From assembly GCA_031266315.1 (NCBI GenBank), contig JAISBG010000233.1, forward strand, positions 1 to 12,386: a DNA stretch of 12,386 nucleotides. The letters run 5' to 3'. This document shows, piece after piece, positions 1 to 7,300 of this stretch. Numbering within the stretch: the stretch's first letter is position 1; every line of letters begins with the position of its first letter. The position numbers were made by a program, and so were the translations under genes. The DNA comes from Planctomycetaceae bacterium (GTDB lineage: Bacteria; Planctomycetota; Planctomycetia; Pirellulales; Thermoguttaceae). The notes beneath the pieces are model-generated. The model ran no database searches. It was not told the origin of the DNA and worked only from the letters and a program-made list of their open reading frames with translations.

Positions 1-127
1 ATTTACAGGATAAAATCAAATAAAATCCAGTAAATCATGTATATCTTGTCAAAAAATAATCTTTGCTAAAGGTTTTTAGAAGTTGCCTATTGTTTCTTTA
101 CTTTATGTATTTTAAGCGATCAAAAAA

Positions 128-181
128 ATTGATTAAAAATTATCTCTGTGCTCTCTGTGGTAAAAATGAATTATTAGAGAT
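128..181 (-). repeat. Dispersed CTCTGTG-type repeat, copy 1
   Basis: Read on the minus strand this stretch aligns over about 55 nt with 7117-7172 on the plus strand. The shared core is TTTTTACCACAGAGA followed by a CAC-GAGATAATT part (138-166 here). The copy lies within 45 nt upstream of the membrane protein start, so it is probably in that gene's leader. Similar CACAGAGA-type repeats are scattered in many bacterial genomes; their role is not known to me. Confidence 0.6.
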
Positions 182-223
182 TCTTAAATCTTATAATGCC
201 AATTTATTTTGGAAAGTACAAGT

Positions 224-2080
224 ATGACCCAACAACAAAGAAATCGTTTGAAAACATTCCTTGAAATTATTGGTGTTTTTGCGGTTTTTTATATTTTTGG
301 TGCGTGGGCGGTTCCTGATTCGAATGAACCGTATTATGTCGGCAAGGCAATTCATTTTTGGAATCCTGATTGGATTTCTAATGATTCTTTTTTAGAAAGT
401 AAAGATTCTCATTGGACATTTTATGTTGTTTTTGGTTGGCTGTGCTTTTTTCTTTCACCGGACGCAATGGCATGGTCGGGACGTTTTCTGACTTGGGGAT
501 TACTCGCTTTGAGTTGGCAACGGCTTAGTTTTACGTTGGTTCCGGTTCGCTGGATGTCGATTCCAACCGCTTTGGCGTTGGCATATTATGTCGATTCGTT
601 TCACGCTGCCGGAGAATGGATTCTTGGCGGTGTCGAAGGAAAATCGTTTGCTTTTCCGTTTGTCTTTCTCGGTCTCGAATCTATGCTTCGCGGACGTTGG
701 CATCGAACATGGATTTTTCTTGGTACGGCTTCCGCGTTTCACGTTCTTGTTGGCGGTTGGTCGGTTTTGGTTGCCGGTTTTGTTTGGTTCACAGAATACC
801 GCAACACAAATTTTCCGCCTCGTTTTGTTATTCCTTGGGGATTTTTTGCCGGAGGACTCTTGTCATTGTTCGGACTAGTTCCGGCGTTGTTGCTTGATTA
901 CGGAATTTCAGCGGAAACGGTTCGGGAGGCTCATCAAATTTACGTTTTTGAACGGTTGCATCATCATTTGGTTCCCTATCAATTTCCTTGGACTTATCTG
1001 GTTCGTTTTGTGTTGTTGACGGCGATTTGGATTGTGATTTGTCGCTCCGGTCAACTTCAAAACCGACGGCAAAAGCGTTTTGAATTTTTCCTCTGGGGAA
1101 CTTTAATTCTGTTCCTGATTGGAATTTTGGCGGCTTACGGACTTCGGAACAACCGGATTCTCGCCGCCGAAATTCTTCGGTTTTATTGGTTTCGGCTTTC
1201 CGATGTTTTTGTTCCGGCGGGAATTGCAATTGGTGTTCTCCGGCATTTTTTGGCAATGGCTCAGAAAGTTCAAAAAATTCAAAAACTCCAAAACAAAGAG
1301 TCCGGTTTCCGTTTTCTATCAATTTCCGGTTGGTTGATGTTGTTTGGAGTTCCGTTTTGTGTTTATCTTTTTTTCGATACAATTATCTTCAGAAACCGGA
1401 TTTATTTTCCCGAAACTGTTGCCGAACCGGGGATTCCTTGGGCGTTGACTTTGCTGGTTTGTTGGGGATTGCTTGTATTTACGCAAAAATTTTCGCGTTA
1501 CCGGACAAATTTTGAGACGTTTCGGGTTTGCGGTTTGCTGGGACTTTACGCAGTTATTTTGTTTTACGCTCCGTTCGATGCCCTCAAAACATTGGGCGAT
1601 GTCCGAACAAGCAAGGCTTATTCACGGGTTGAACCGGGACGTTCTTATGTTGCCTATTATTGGATTGATGCCTGCCGATGGATTGCCAATCCGAAAAATA
1701 CTCCGCGAACCGCGAAATTCTGGGTTCCCCGCGAAGGAACAACTTTCAAATGGCACGCACGGCGGAGTGATATTGGAACATGGAAAAATGTTCCCCAAGA
1801 CGCCGAAGGAATTGTCCGGTGGCAACAGATGATGCACGATCTTTTTTATTACCGCAATGAAAAAGGGCAACTTTGTGATGATCGGTCATTAACGATTTTG
1901 CTCTGGTGGAAAACAGACGAAGAAATAGAACAATTACGGCTTCAATACGGATTTGAGTATATTCTTTGCTCCGCATCTCCCGAACTGTTGCACCATAAAA
2001 CGTTTCGGGTCGTTTACGCCAATGAACTTTACAAAGTTTATCGAATTTTGCCGTCTGGTGAAACAAAACAGGGCAAATAA
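224..2080 (+). CDS. Polytopic inner-membrane protein with C-terminal soluble domain (DUF6798-like, possibly GT-C-related)
   Basis: A 618-residue protein from the ATG at 224. The frame also opens at a TTG at 209, but a GGAAAG Shine-Dalgarno at 211-216 sits 7 nt before the ATG, so I choose the ATG. About eleven to twelve hydrophobic segments fill residues 12 to about 448; the first spans about 12-30. Just after it comes a loop with ProAsp-x-AsnGluPro-Tyr-Tyr, where GT-C glycosyltransferases often carry catalytic acids. The last 170 residues are soluble and rich in Trp and charged residues (FKWHAR, GTWKNVPQD). From memory this layout matches a planctomycete family called DUF6798, whose function is unknown to me. 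A role in transferring sugars from lipid carriers is possible but not shown. It seems to be a single-gene unit; the next gene starts 215 nt later behind its own promoter. Confidence 0.8.
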   Translation: MTQQQRNRLKTFLEIIGVFAVFYIFGAWAVPDSNEPYYVGKAIHFWNPDWISNDSFLESKDSHWTFYVVFGWLCFFLSPDAMAWSGRFLTWGLLALSWQRLSFTLVPVRWMSIPTALALAYYVDSFHAAGEWILGGVEGKSFAFPFVFLGLESMLRGRWHRTWIFLGTASAFHVLVGGWSVLVAGFVWFTEYRNTNFPPRFVIPWGFFAGGLLSLFGLVPALLLDYGISAETVREAHQIYVFERLHHHLVPYQFPWTYLVRFVLLTAIWIVICRSGQLQNRRQKRFEFFLWGTLILFLIGILAAYGLRNNRILAAEILRFYWFRLSDVFVPAGIAIGVLRHFLAMAQKVQKIQKLQNKESGFRFLSISGWLMLFGVPFCVYLFFDTIIFRNRIYFPETVAEPGIPWALTLLVCWGLLVFTQKFSRYRTNFETFRVCGLLGLYAVILFYAPFDALKTLGDVRTSKAYSRVEPGRSYVAYYWIDACRWIANPKNTPRTAKFWVPREGTTFKWHARRSDIGTWKNVPQDAEGIVRWQQMMHDLFYYRNEKGQLCDDRSLTILLWWKTDEEIEQLRLQYGFEYILCSASPELLHHKTFRVVYANELYKVYRILPSGETKQGK

Positions 2081-2166
2081 ATAGTACCGTTTACGCCGTT
2101 AGAATTGATCATTTGGTCTATAACGGCAAAAAAATTGAAAAAAATATATTTTCTTCTCGTAACCTA

Positions 2167-2195
2167 TTGAGAAATGTCTAATCATTGTCTATGAT
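2167..2195 (+). promoter_or_regulatory. Predicted sigma-70-type promoter for the small lipoprotein
   Basis: TTGAGA at 2167-2172 and TATGAT at 2190-2195 are separated by exactly 17 nt. Both boxes are one mismatch from consensus. Transcription would start near 2202 and give a leader of about 94 nt before the ATG at 2296. This is the best promoter match I found in the window. Confidence 0.5.
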
Positions 2196-2295
2196 ATAAC
2201 AACTGTAATTGGTACGGATTACTTGTTTGTTTCAAGAAAATCCGTATTAGTTTTGTTTCATTTCTCAAAACCAAGAATTTAAGGAAACATCAACC

Positions 2296-2514
2296 ATGAG
2301 AAAATTATTTGTATTGGGACTGATGACTGTTTGTCTCGGCTTGTTTGCACTCGGCTGCACACCGAAACCCTCAACTCCAACCACTCCACCGGCAGAAACA
2401 CCAGCAACTGAACAAACAGTTGTCGATGATACCGAAAAAGCCAGTGAACAACCCGCTACTGCGGACGCAACCAAAACCGAAGAAAAACCGGTTGAAGAAA
2501 AACCGGCACAATAA
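2296..2514 (+). CDS. Small Pro/Thr/Glu-rich lipoprotein
   Basis: A 72-residue protein. Residues 1-20 form a lipoprotein signal peptide (MRK, then a hydrophobic run), ending in the lipobox Leu-Ala-Leu-Gly-Cys with Cys21 as the lipidated residue. The mature part is low complexity: Pro and Thr first, then an acidic Lys/Glu/Pro tail with a repeated EEKP unit. No folded domain is visible, so it is probably a flexible surface or periplasmic tether. An AAGGAA Shine-Dalgarno at 2281-2286 lies 9 nt before the ATG. It has its own predicted promoter at 2167-2195 and a strong terminator at 2548-2580, so it looks like a monocistronic, well-expressed gene. Small lipoproteins of this make-up are common in Planctomycetes; the function is unknown. 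Confidence 0.85.
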   Translation: MRKLFVLGLMTVCLGLFALGCTPKPSTPTTPPAETPATEQTVVDDTEKASEQPATADATKTEEKPVEEKPAQ

Positions 2515-2547
2515 AAATACTTCGGTATTTAATTCTTGAAACGGTTG

Positions 2548-2580
2548 AGACCCGAATTATTACGATTCGGGTCTTTTTTT
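2548..2580 (+). terminator. Rho-independent terminator after the small lipoprotein
   Basis: GACCCGAAT (2549-2557) pairs perfectly with ATTCGGGTC (2565-2573) over a 7-nt loop. An extra A-T pair at 2548/2574 makes the stem 10 bp, followed by a run of T to 2580. It lies 33 nt after the stop codon of the lipoprotein gene. Confidence 0.93.
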
Positions 2581-2605
2581 GTATTTTTGTTAAAAGTAGG
2601 CAATC

Positions 2606-2755
2606 ATAAGGTGGGCAACCTTTCGCTGAACGGTTGTGTCGACGTTAGCCGACTGTGAACCAGATTTAACGACGGCAAATGATATTGCCAACCGTTTTGG
2701 AGTCGAGTAAAACTCAACCGGCGCGACCGTCCAGCGGGCGGATCGCCCACCTTAT
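2606..2755 (+). repeat. Structured intergenic repeat, copy A (MITE/REP-like)
   Basis: About 150 nt bounded by perfect 11-nt inverted ends: ATAAGGTGGGC (2606-2616) and GCCCACCTTAT (2745-2755). Inside is a left hairpin with one mismatch and a GCT loop (2616-2636), then a GTCGAC/GCCGAC hairpin with one mismatch. Near the right end is a CCGTCC/GGGCGG hairpin with an AGC loop and one G-T pair. A tandem copy of the end motif, GTAGGCAATC, sits just outside at 2596-2605. The right end is 10 nt from the uvrA stop codon, so the element probably lies in the uvrA 3' UTR when read on the minus strand. Confidence 0.85.
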
Positions 2756-2765
2756 ATTATATTCA

Positions 2766-5366
2766 CTATTCACTATTAGTTATTAACTCTTCCGGAGTTC
2801 CTGTTGCGGTGATGAAACCGCCGCGAATTCCGGCATCGGGACCGAGTTCAATAATCCAATCGGCTGTTCGTATTACCGCAAGATTGTGTTCAATAACAAT
2901 AACCGTGTTGCCGTGTTCGACCAGTCCAGATAAAACATCCAGCAACCGTTTGACATCGCCCGAATGTAATCCGGTTGTCGGCTCGTCAAGAATATATAAC
3001 GTTTTTCCCGTTTCGATTTTGGCGAGTTCAGTTGCCAGTTTTACCCGTTGTGCTTCACCGCCGGAAAGCATTGACGACGACTGTCCAAGCGGCAAATATC
3101 CCAACCCAACACGTTGAAAACTCTGCAACACCCGGTCAATTTGTGGAATGTTCTCAAAAAACGTAACCGCTTCATCAATCGGCATCTCAAGAACATCGGA
3201 GATTGATTTGCTCTTGTATTTAACAGCAAGCGTTTGGCGGTTAAAACGTTGACCGTTGCAAACGGGACAAACAGAATAAAAATCGTTCAGAAAGTGCATT
3301 TCAATTTTTTGTATTCCCTGCCCCTGACATGTCTCGCAACGTCCGCCGGAAACATTAAAACTAAAACGATTTGCTTTATACCCGCGCCGTTTGGCATCTT
3401 TGGTTGTTGCGAAAATTTTGCGGATTTCATCGAAAATACCGCTGTAGGTTGCCGGATTACTCCGCTGAAAACGCCCAAGCGGTGATTGGTCAACTTCCAC
3501 CAACTTATCAATATGCTCAACACCTTTCAGTTGTTTGAAATGACCGGTTGGTTTAACGTTTTTTGTGTTCGATAAATAATTAGATAAATAATCCCGAACA
3601 GCAGGAACCAGTGTTTCGTTGAGCAGCGAACTCTTGCCGCTGCCGCTGACTCCCGTAACACAAATCAAGAACCCAAGCGGAAAAGAAACCGTAATCTGTG
3701 TCAGATTGTTCGTAGTAACCCCATTCAAAACAATTTCGTGTGAAAACGATTTTTTCCGGCGATTGATTGGAAAATCAAACCGCAGTAACGGAAATTCGGA
3801 GGAATTGGTTTCGGGTGAATTTGTCTTTGATGAATTTATTTCGGAAAGTTTCTCAGAAAATTTATTTTCCTGAAGATCACTTTTCCAAGTTCCCTGTTCT
3901 TTTTTCCATATCGCAACAATATTTCCGCCGAAACGTCCTGCGCCGGGACCGATTTCGATGATTTTGTCTGCTTCACGTATGATTGCTTCATCGTGTTCGA
4001 CAACAATAATAGTGTTGCCGTTTTTTTGCAACAATTTTATTGCGTCGAGCAAACGCCGGTTATCGCGCGGATGTAAACCGATGGACGGTTCGTCCAAAAC
4101 GTAACAGACGCCGGTCAATCCGCCGCCAAGACAAGTTGCCAACCGAACACGTTGTAATTCGCCGCCGCTTAGAGTATCCGCCGGACGATTAAGAGTGAGA
4201 TAATCGAGTCCGATTTTGTTCAGAAATTCGAGGCGGGGAATCATTTGTTCCAAAATCGGTTTGGCAATATCTTGTTTTTCGGACGGAATTTCCAGAGCTC
4301 TGAAAAATTCAAGCGATGCTTCAACAGTCAACGCACAAAGTTCGTGAATCCGTTTGTTCCCAATCGTAACATTCCGCGATTCGGGACGCAACCGGCTTCC
4401 CTGACATTCCGTACAAATATTTTTTCCGTCATCGTCATAACCGGTTCCTTCACATTTCGGACAGGCACCGTAGGGACTATTGAAACTGAATGTTCGAGGT
4501 TCCGGTTCGGCAAAATCAATACGACATTTCGGACAGGCAAAAAGTGTACAGAATGGAATATCTTTCCAAACACTTTTTGTTGAACCGTCGGGATTGATAA
4601 TTCGTTCATTTTCGTACACTGCCAGCACGGTTCCTTCACCGTGTTTCAAAGCGAGTTGCAATGATTCTGTGAGTCGGCTCTGAACTCCGTCTTTCAGGAC
4701 AATCCGGTCAATTACTGTTTCAATCCGGTGATATTGATTTGTATTGGTTTGAAGAATCTGTTCAATATCAAACAGTTGTCCGTCAACCCGAACACGAACA
4801 AAACCGGCTTTGGCAATTTTCTGAAAAATTTTCCGAAAAATTTCTTGTTGTTCTTCAATATTTTGTTGCTGTTCCTTTTTTTGTTCCACCAATCCGTCTC
4901 CAACCGGAGCGAGAAGCATGAGGCGTATTCCATGAGGCAACGCCATTATTTCTTCAAAAATCTGTTGTGGTGATTGTTGCCGGATTGGTCTTCCGCACTG
5001 GAAACAATGGGGAAGACCACAACGTGCGTAGAGCAGCCGCAAATAATCGTACACTTCGGTCAGAGTAGCGACTGTACTACGGGGATTACGGATTCTTCCG
5101 CGTTGGTCAATAGCAACAGTTGGTTGCAACCCGCGAATCAGGTCAACATTGGGGCGTTCCAATTGACGCAAAAACATTCGGGCGTGAACGGAAAGCGACT
5201 CAAGATATTGCCGCTGCCCTTCCGCAAAAATCGTATCAAAAGCAAGCGAACTTTTCCCGCTTCCGCTCGGTCCCGTAATAACAACAAATTTGCCATGCGG
5301 AATATCAAGTGAAATATTTTTAAGATTATGGACTTTTGCCCCTTCAATGTGAATGAACTTATTCAA
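2766..5366 (-). CDS. uvrA: Excinuclease ABC subunit A (UvrA), compact form
   Basis: ATPase that scans DNA for damage and loads UvrB in nucleotide excision repair. It is 866 residues against about 940 usual. Order seen: Walker A at 32-40; a UvrB-binding region at about 145-255 with FVRVRVDG; zinc finger 1, C278/C281/C302/C305; signature LSGGE at 399; Walker B LDEPS at 424-428. A second half follows: Walker A 572-580, zinc finger 2 C677/C680/C700/C703, signature at 767 and Walker [10 protein letters not shown] at 793-801. All key ATPase and zinc residues are present. The missing length is mainly the linker (485-545, a Ser/Asn/Glu-rich low-complexity tether) and the C-terminal tail, which stops soon after GTPEE. 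The start is a TTG; an in-frame stop lies 33 nt upstream with no ATG or GTG between, and the Shine-Dalgarno is weak. It could be a UvrA paralogue, but the UvrB-binding region argues for true UvrA. Confidence 0.95.
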   Translation of the reverse strand: MNKFIHIEGAKVHNLKNISLDIPHGKFVVITGPSGSGKSSLAFDTIFAEGQRQYLESLSVHARMFLRQLERPNVDLIRGLQPTVAIDQRGRIRNPRSTVATLTEVYDYLRLLYARCGLPHCFQCGRPIRQQSPQQIFEEIMALPHGIRLMLLAPVGDGLVEQKKEQQQNIEEQQEIFRKIFQKIAKAGFVRVRVDGQLFDIEQILQTNTNQYHRIETVIDRIVLKDGVQSRLTESLQLALKHGEGTVLAVYENERIINPDGSTKSVWKDIPFCTLFACPKCRIDFAEPEPRTFSFNSPYGACPKCEGTGYDDDGKNICTECQGSRLRPESRNVTIGNKRIHELCALTVEASLEFFRALEIPSEKQDIAKPILEQMIPRLEFLNKIGLDYLTLNRPADTLSGGELQRVRLATCLGGGLTGVCYVLDEPSIGLHPRDNRRLLDAIKLLQKNGNTIIVVEHDEAIIREADKIIEIGPGAGRFGGNIVAIWKKEQGTWKSDLQENKFSEKLSEINSSKTNSPETNSSEFPLLRFDFPINRRKKSFSHEIVLNGVTTNNLTQITVSFPLGFLICVTGVSGSGKSSLLNETLVPAVRDYLSNYLSNTKNVKPTGHFKQLKGVEHIDKLVEVDQSPLGRFQRSNPATYSGIFDEIRKIFATTKDAKRRGYKANRFSFNVSGGRCETCQGQGIQKIEMHFLNDFYSVCPVCNGQRFNRQTLAVKYKSKSISDVLEMPIDEAVTFFENIPQIDRVLQSFQRVGLGYLPLGQSSSMLSGGEAQRVKLATELAKIETGKTLYILDEPTTGLHSGDVKRLLDVLSGLVEHGNTVIVIEHNLAVIRTADWIIELGPDAGIRGGFITATGTPEELITNSE

Positions 5367-5535
5367 TAGACCGCGTAAAACTCGAACAACAAAATCTCAA
5401 TTCTGTTTCCAGAATCATAATTGCCCAAAGCCATACTCCAATTTATTTATGATATGTAGGTTGTAATTTGGGTAATATTTCAACGAATTTTTCGTTAAAA
5501 GTCAAGTAACTATACACTATTTTATGGATAAGACT

Positions 5536-5716
5536 CAAAAGGTAGGCAACCGTTCGCTGAACGGTTGCGCCGGTTGAGTCTTTACTGACTCCAATCGGTA
5601 AGCCCTTCATAAATATTGGGCTATTAAATTAACACATGGAAGGAAGGGCAAACCGATTGGAATCAATGAAGACTCAACCGGCGCGACCGCCCAGCGGGCG
5701 GATCGCCTACCTTTTG
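5536..5716 (+). repeat. Structured intergenic repeat, copy B: long fold-back form
   Basis: 181 nt with perfect 12-nt inverted ends, CAAAAGGTAGGC (5536-5547) and GCCTACCTTTTG (5705-5716). Homology of the two ends continues inward to CCAATCGG (5591-5598) and CCGATTGG (5653-5660), about 58 nt on each side. The left arm contains a 10-bp hairpin with a GCT loop (5546-5568). The right arm contains CCGCCC/GGGCGG with an AGC loop. The centre (5599-5652) has its own small inverted repeats (AGCCC/GGGCT and GCCCTTC/GAAGGGC). It lies 3' of the lipoprotein gene and 5' of uvrA. Confidence 0.88.
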
Positions 5717-5722
5717 TTGACG

Positions 5723-5744
5723 GATTGCCTACCTGATGATTGCC
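5723..5744 (-). repeat. Inverted partial end motif beside copy B
   Basis: Read on the minus strand this gives GGCAATCATC then AGGTAGGCAATC, matching the left flanks of copies A (GGCAATCATAAGGTGGGC) and C (GCAATCATCAGGTGGGC). It starts 7 nt beyond copy B and extends the inverted structure of that copy. It is too short to be a full element. Confidence 0.6.
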
Positions 5745-5829
5745 AGCTTTTTAGGTTCGCGAAAAGGTCTAATACATTGCAGGCGGGACATTGCCTGTTG
5801 GAGTTGAATGAGTTGAAGGAATTAAGAAA

Positions 5830-6516
5830 TTACTGTAAGCGGTGCATGTCAAGATTATCCGCGTCAATACGTTTGGATTTATTCGGGTCGTGATGGTGGA
5901 ATAAGATGGCAATCTGTTCCGCAACAACCTGAATAAATCGGGGACGGAATGACGCTTCCAAACCGGGACCGCCGTCCATCGGTAAATTAGGCGGATCAAT
6001 AATCATCACTTCTTCAGAAACAAGAACTTCCCCGTTGGAACAATCAATGGCTTTGACATTAACTTGGCATTTTCCCTGAACCATATACGGCGAATGGGGA
6101 ACACGCGTCTGGAAACCTTGAATCTCAATGCCAATCACAATATCCGCGTTAATCGTTTTATCACGCCCGATTTCCAGAAAATTATCGAAATCATTGTTGC
6201 AATTGTCCAGCCACGTTTCAACTTTGGCAGGTTCCACCACTTTCAGTTTTTTGTTCCGAACATTGAGGTCAATCAACTTGCTGACCTGACGGGAAATCTC
6301 ACGCGGAGCATTTTGAACATCATACGGATTGGATGCCATTGAACGGCAAACCACTGCCACACGTTTTTCTCCCTTGAGCAAAAAATCGTGTTTCGGCTTT
6401 ACATCAGTTCCATTGACGAGAACAAGTGCCGTCAACAACGCCTGTTGGCAACCGGACAACATCGATGTTGAAAATATCAATAACCCCAATAACCCAAGTT
6501 TCCCAATCCGTTTCAT
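5830..6516 (-). CDS. Conserved-type lipoprotein, possibly LpoB/CsgG-like fold
   Basis: A 228-residue protein. Residues 1-22 are a lipoprotein signal peptide with lipobox Leu-Ser-Gly-Cys; Cys23 would be lipidated. The mature part begins with a short hydrophobic stretch, then KRVAVVCRSM, a long helical region, a VVEPAKVETWLDN part, and ADIVIGIEIQGF. A strand-rich part with KAIDCSNGEVLVSEEV follows. This alternation (a first strand, then a variable helix, then 'known value, degraded or summed' strands) recalls the CsgG/LpoB/TolB-N type of envelope lipoprotein, but I cannot assign a family. The C-terminus is His- and Asp-rich. A good Shine-Dalgarno (AAAGGA on the minus strand, 6524-6529) sits 7 nt before the ATG. 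It lies 112 nt after ruvX on the same strand. Confidence 0.85.
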   Translation of the reverse strand: MKRIGKLGLLGLLIFSTSMLSGCQQALLTALVLVNGTDVKPKHDFLLKGEKRVAVVCRSMASNPYDVQNAPREISRQVSKLIDLNVRNKKLKVVEPAKVETWLDNCNNDFDNFLEIGRDKTINADIVIGIEIQGFQTRVPHSPYMVQGKCQVNVKAIDCSNGEVLVSEEVMIIDPPNLPMDGGPGLEASFRPRFIQVVAEQIAILFHHHDPNKSKRIDADNLDMHRLQ

Positions 6517-6628
6517 AGATAAATCCTTTTATAACAATTAGAGCATTATATTACAGCACTATGCTTATTCTATTTCCATTCTGACATTTTCTTATATCAT
6601 CGGCGTTTGTTGCCGTTTTTTAAACGAA

Positions 6629-7084
6629 TCAATCATCAATTCCCGAAAAATCCGAAATTCCATGACAACCGGTTTCAAGATAGGAAGATAAGATAATTTG
6701 AGCAGCAATTTTATCGCGGCGTGCTTTTCGTTTTTTGTTTGTCAGTCTGGCTTCGCGCAAAAAGTGTTCCGCTTCCACTGAAGTATAACGTTCATCTATG
6801 TAATCAATTCCAATTCCGGTTGTTTCTTCAAGCCAACGCCCGAATTGGAGAACTTCTTTCGCTTTTTCACTCAACCCGCCGTTCAGGTGAAGCGGGATTC
6901 CAAGAACAAACCGGACAACATGTTCTTTCTCAACAAATTGCCGGAAATATTCGGCGTCACGGTCAGGCGATTGACGGATGTACGTTTCGTAAGGACTTGC
7001 AAGAATCCGGTCTGGATCACTCAACGCAATTCCGATTCGCACCGTCCCAAAATCAATACCCGCCGCACATCCCCGCTGTTCCAT
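6629..7084 (-). CDS. ruvX: Putative pre-16S rRNA nuclease RuvX/YqgF
   Basis: A 151-residue member of the YqgF family, an RNase H-fold nuclease that matures the 5' end of 16S rRNA (earlier annotated as a Holliday-junction resolvase). The family motifs are in order: GIDFGTVRIGIA at 9-20 with catalytic Asp11; GIPLHLNG at 62-69; DERYTSVEAE at 97-106 with Glu98; and RRDKIAAQIILSSYL at 122-136 with Asp124. All three acidic metal ligands are kept. The length is typical (about 140-150). The ATG has no clear Shine-Dalgarno. A CTCTGTG-type repeat lies in its leader (7117-7172), and the glycosyltransferase gene ends 216 nt upstream on the same strand. Confidence 0.95.
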   Translation of the reverse strand: MEQRGCAAGIDFGTVRIGIALSDPDRILASPYETYIRQSPDRDAEYFRQFVEKEHVVRFVLGIPLHLNGGLSEKAKEVLQFGRWLEETTGIGIDYIDERYTSVEAEHFLREARLTNKKRKARRDKIAAQIILSSYLETGCHGISDFSGIDD

Positions 7085-7116
7085 AATTCAATAATTCAAT
7101 TTCAAACAAATAGGGC

Positions 7117-7172
7117 ATCTCTAAAAATACTTTTTTACCACAGAGAACACCGAGATAATTATTTTGATCAAT
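7117..7172 (+). repeat. Dispersed CTCTGTG-type repeat, copy 2
   Basis: Aligns with the minus strand of 128-181, core at 7132-7160. Here it lies 33-88 nt upstream of the ruvX start (ruvX is on the minus strand). Relative to the downstream gene the orientation is the same as for copy 1: both genes have it just before the start, with CTCTGTG read toward the gene. Confidence 0.6.
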
Positions 7173-7192
7173 ATTGATCCGAAATACCGAAT

Positions 7193-7274
7193 AGCCCGAT
7201 AGGGCTTTATTTTCGTAACCGCAGGTCTTTGACCTGCGGCTATGAACCAACGAATACCACTGCCTGAAAGGCAG
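7193..7274. repeat. Cluster of three short-loop hairpins
   Basis: Three perfect stems in 82 nt: AGCCC/GGGCT with a GATA loop (7193-7206), CCGCAGGTC/GACCTGCGG with a TTT loop (7219-7239), and CTGCCT/AGGCAG with a GAA loop (7260-7274). CGAATA occurs before the first and third stem, and TTCGT/ACGAA flank the middle one as an inverted pair. The cluster lies between the 3' end of the glycosyltransferase gene and ruvX. No stem is followed by a T-run on the minus strand, so it is not a standard terminator. Confidence 0.75.
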
Positions 7275-7300
7275 AATTTTAAGCCGTTGCCAATAAATAA

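Larger units (their letters stand above)
5367..5829. other. Intergenic region between uvrA and the 228-residue lipoprotein gene
   Basis: 463 nt without a supportable gene. It holds repeat copy B (5536-5716), an inverted partial end motif at 5723-5744, and a 6-bp hairpin AACGAA/TTCGTT at 5482-5496. The uvrA promoter should lie in 5367-5535 on the minus strand, but I see no convincing pair of boxes there. A short plus-strand frame across copy B has no start signal and is mostly repeat sequence, so I do not call it. Confidence 0.7.

Noticed and set aside
828..1382. 184-residue minus-strand open frame inside the membrane protein gene
   Set aside because: It is antisense to a strongly supported gene, and its Lys/Glu/Pro-rich make-up is what the complement of hydrophobic codons gives.
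5536..5716. Integron attC site in copy B because of its long palindrome
   Set aside because: No RYYYAAC/GTTRRRY core boxes at the ends, no integrase or cassette genes nearby.
5636..5893. 85-residue plus-strand open frame running across copy B and into the lipoprotein gene
   Set aside because: Its first third is repeat sequence, the rest is antisense to a well-supported lipoprotein gene, and there is no start signal or recognisable domain.
6601..6621. CGGC/GCCG stem followed by six T on the plus strand, like a terminator
   Set aside because: The stem is only 4 bp, and no plus-strand gene lies upstream for it to terminate; on the minus strand there is no T-run.
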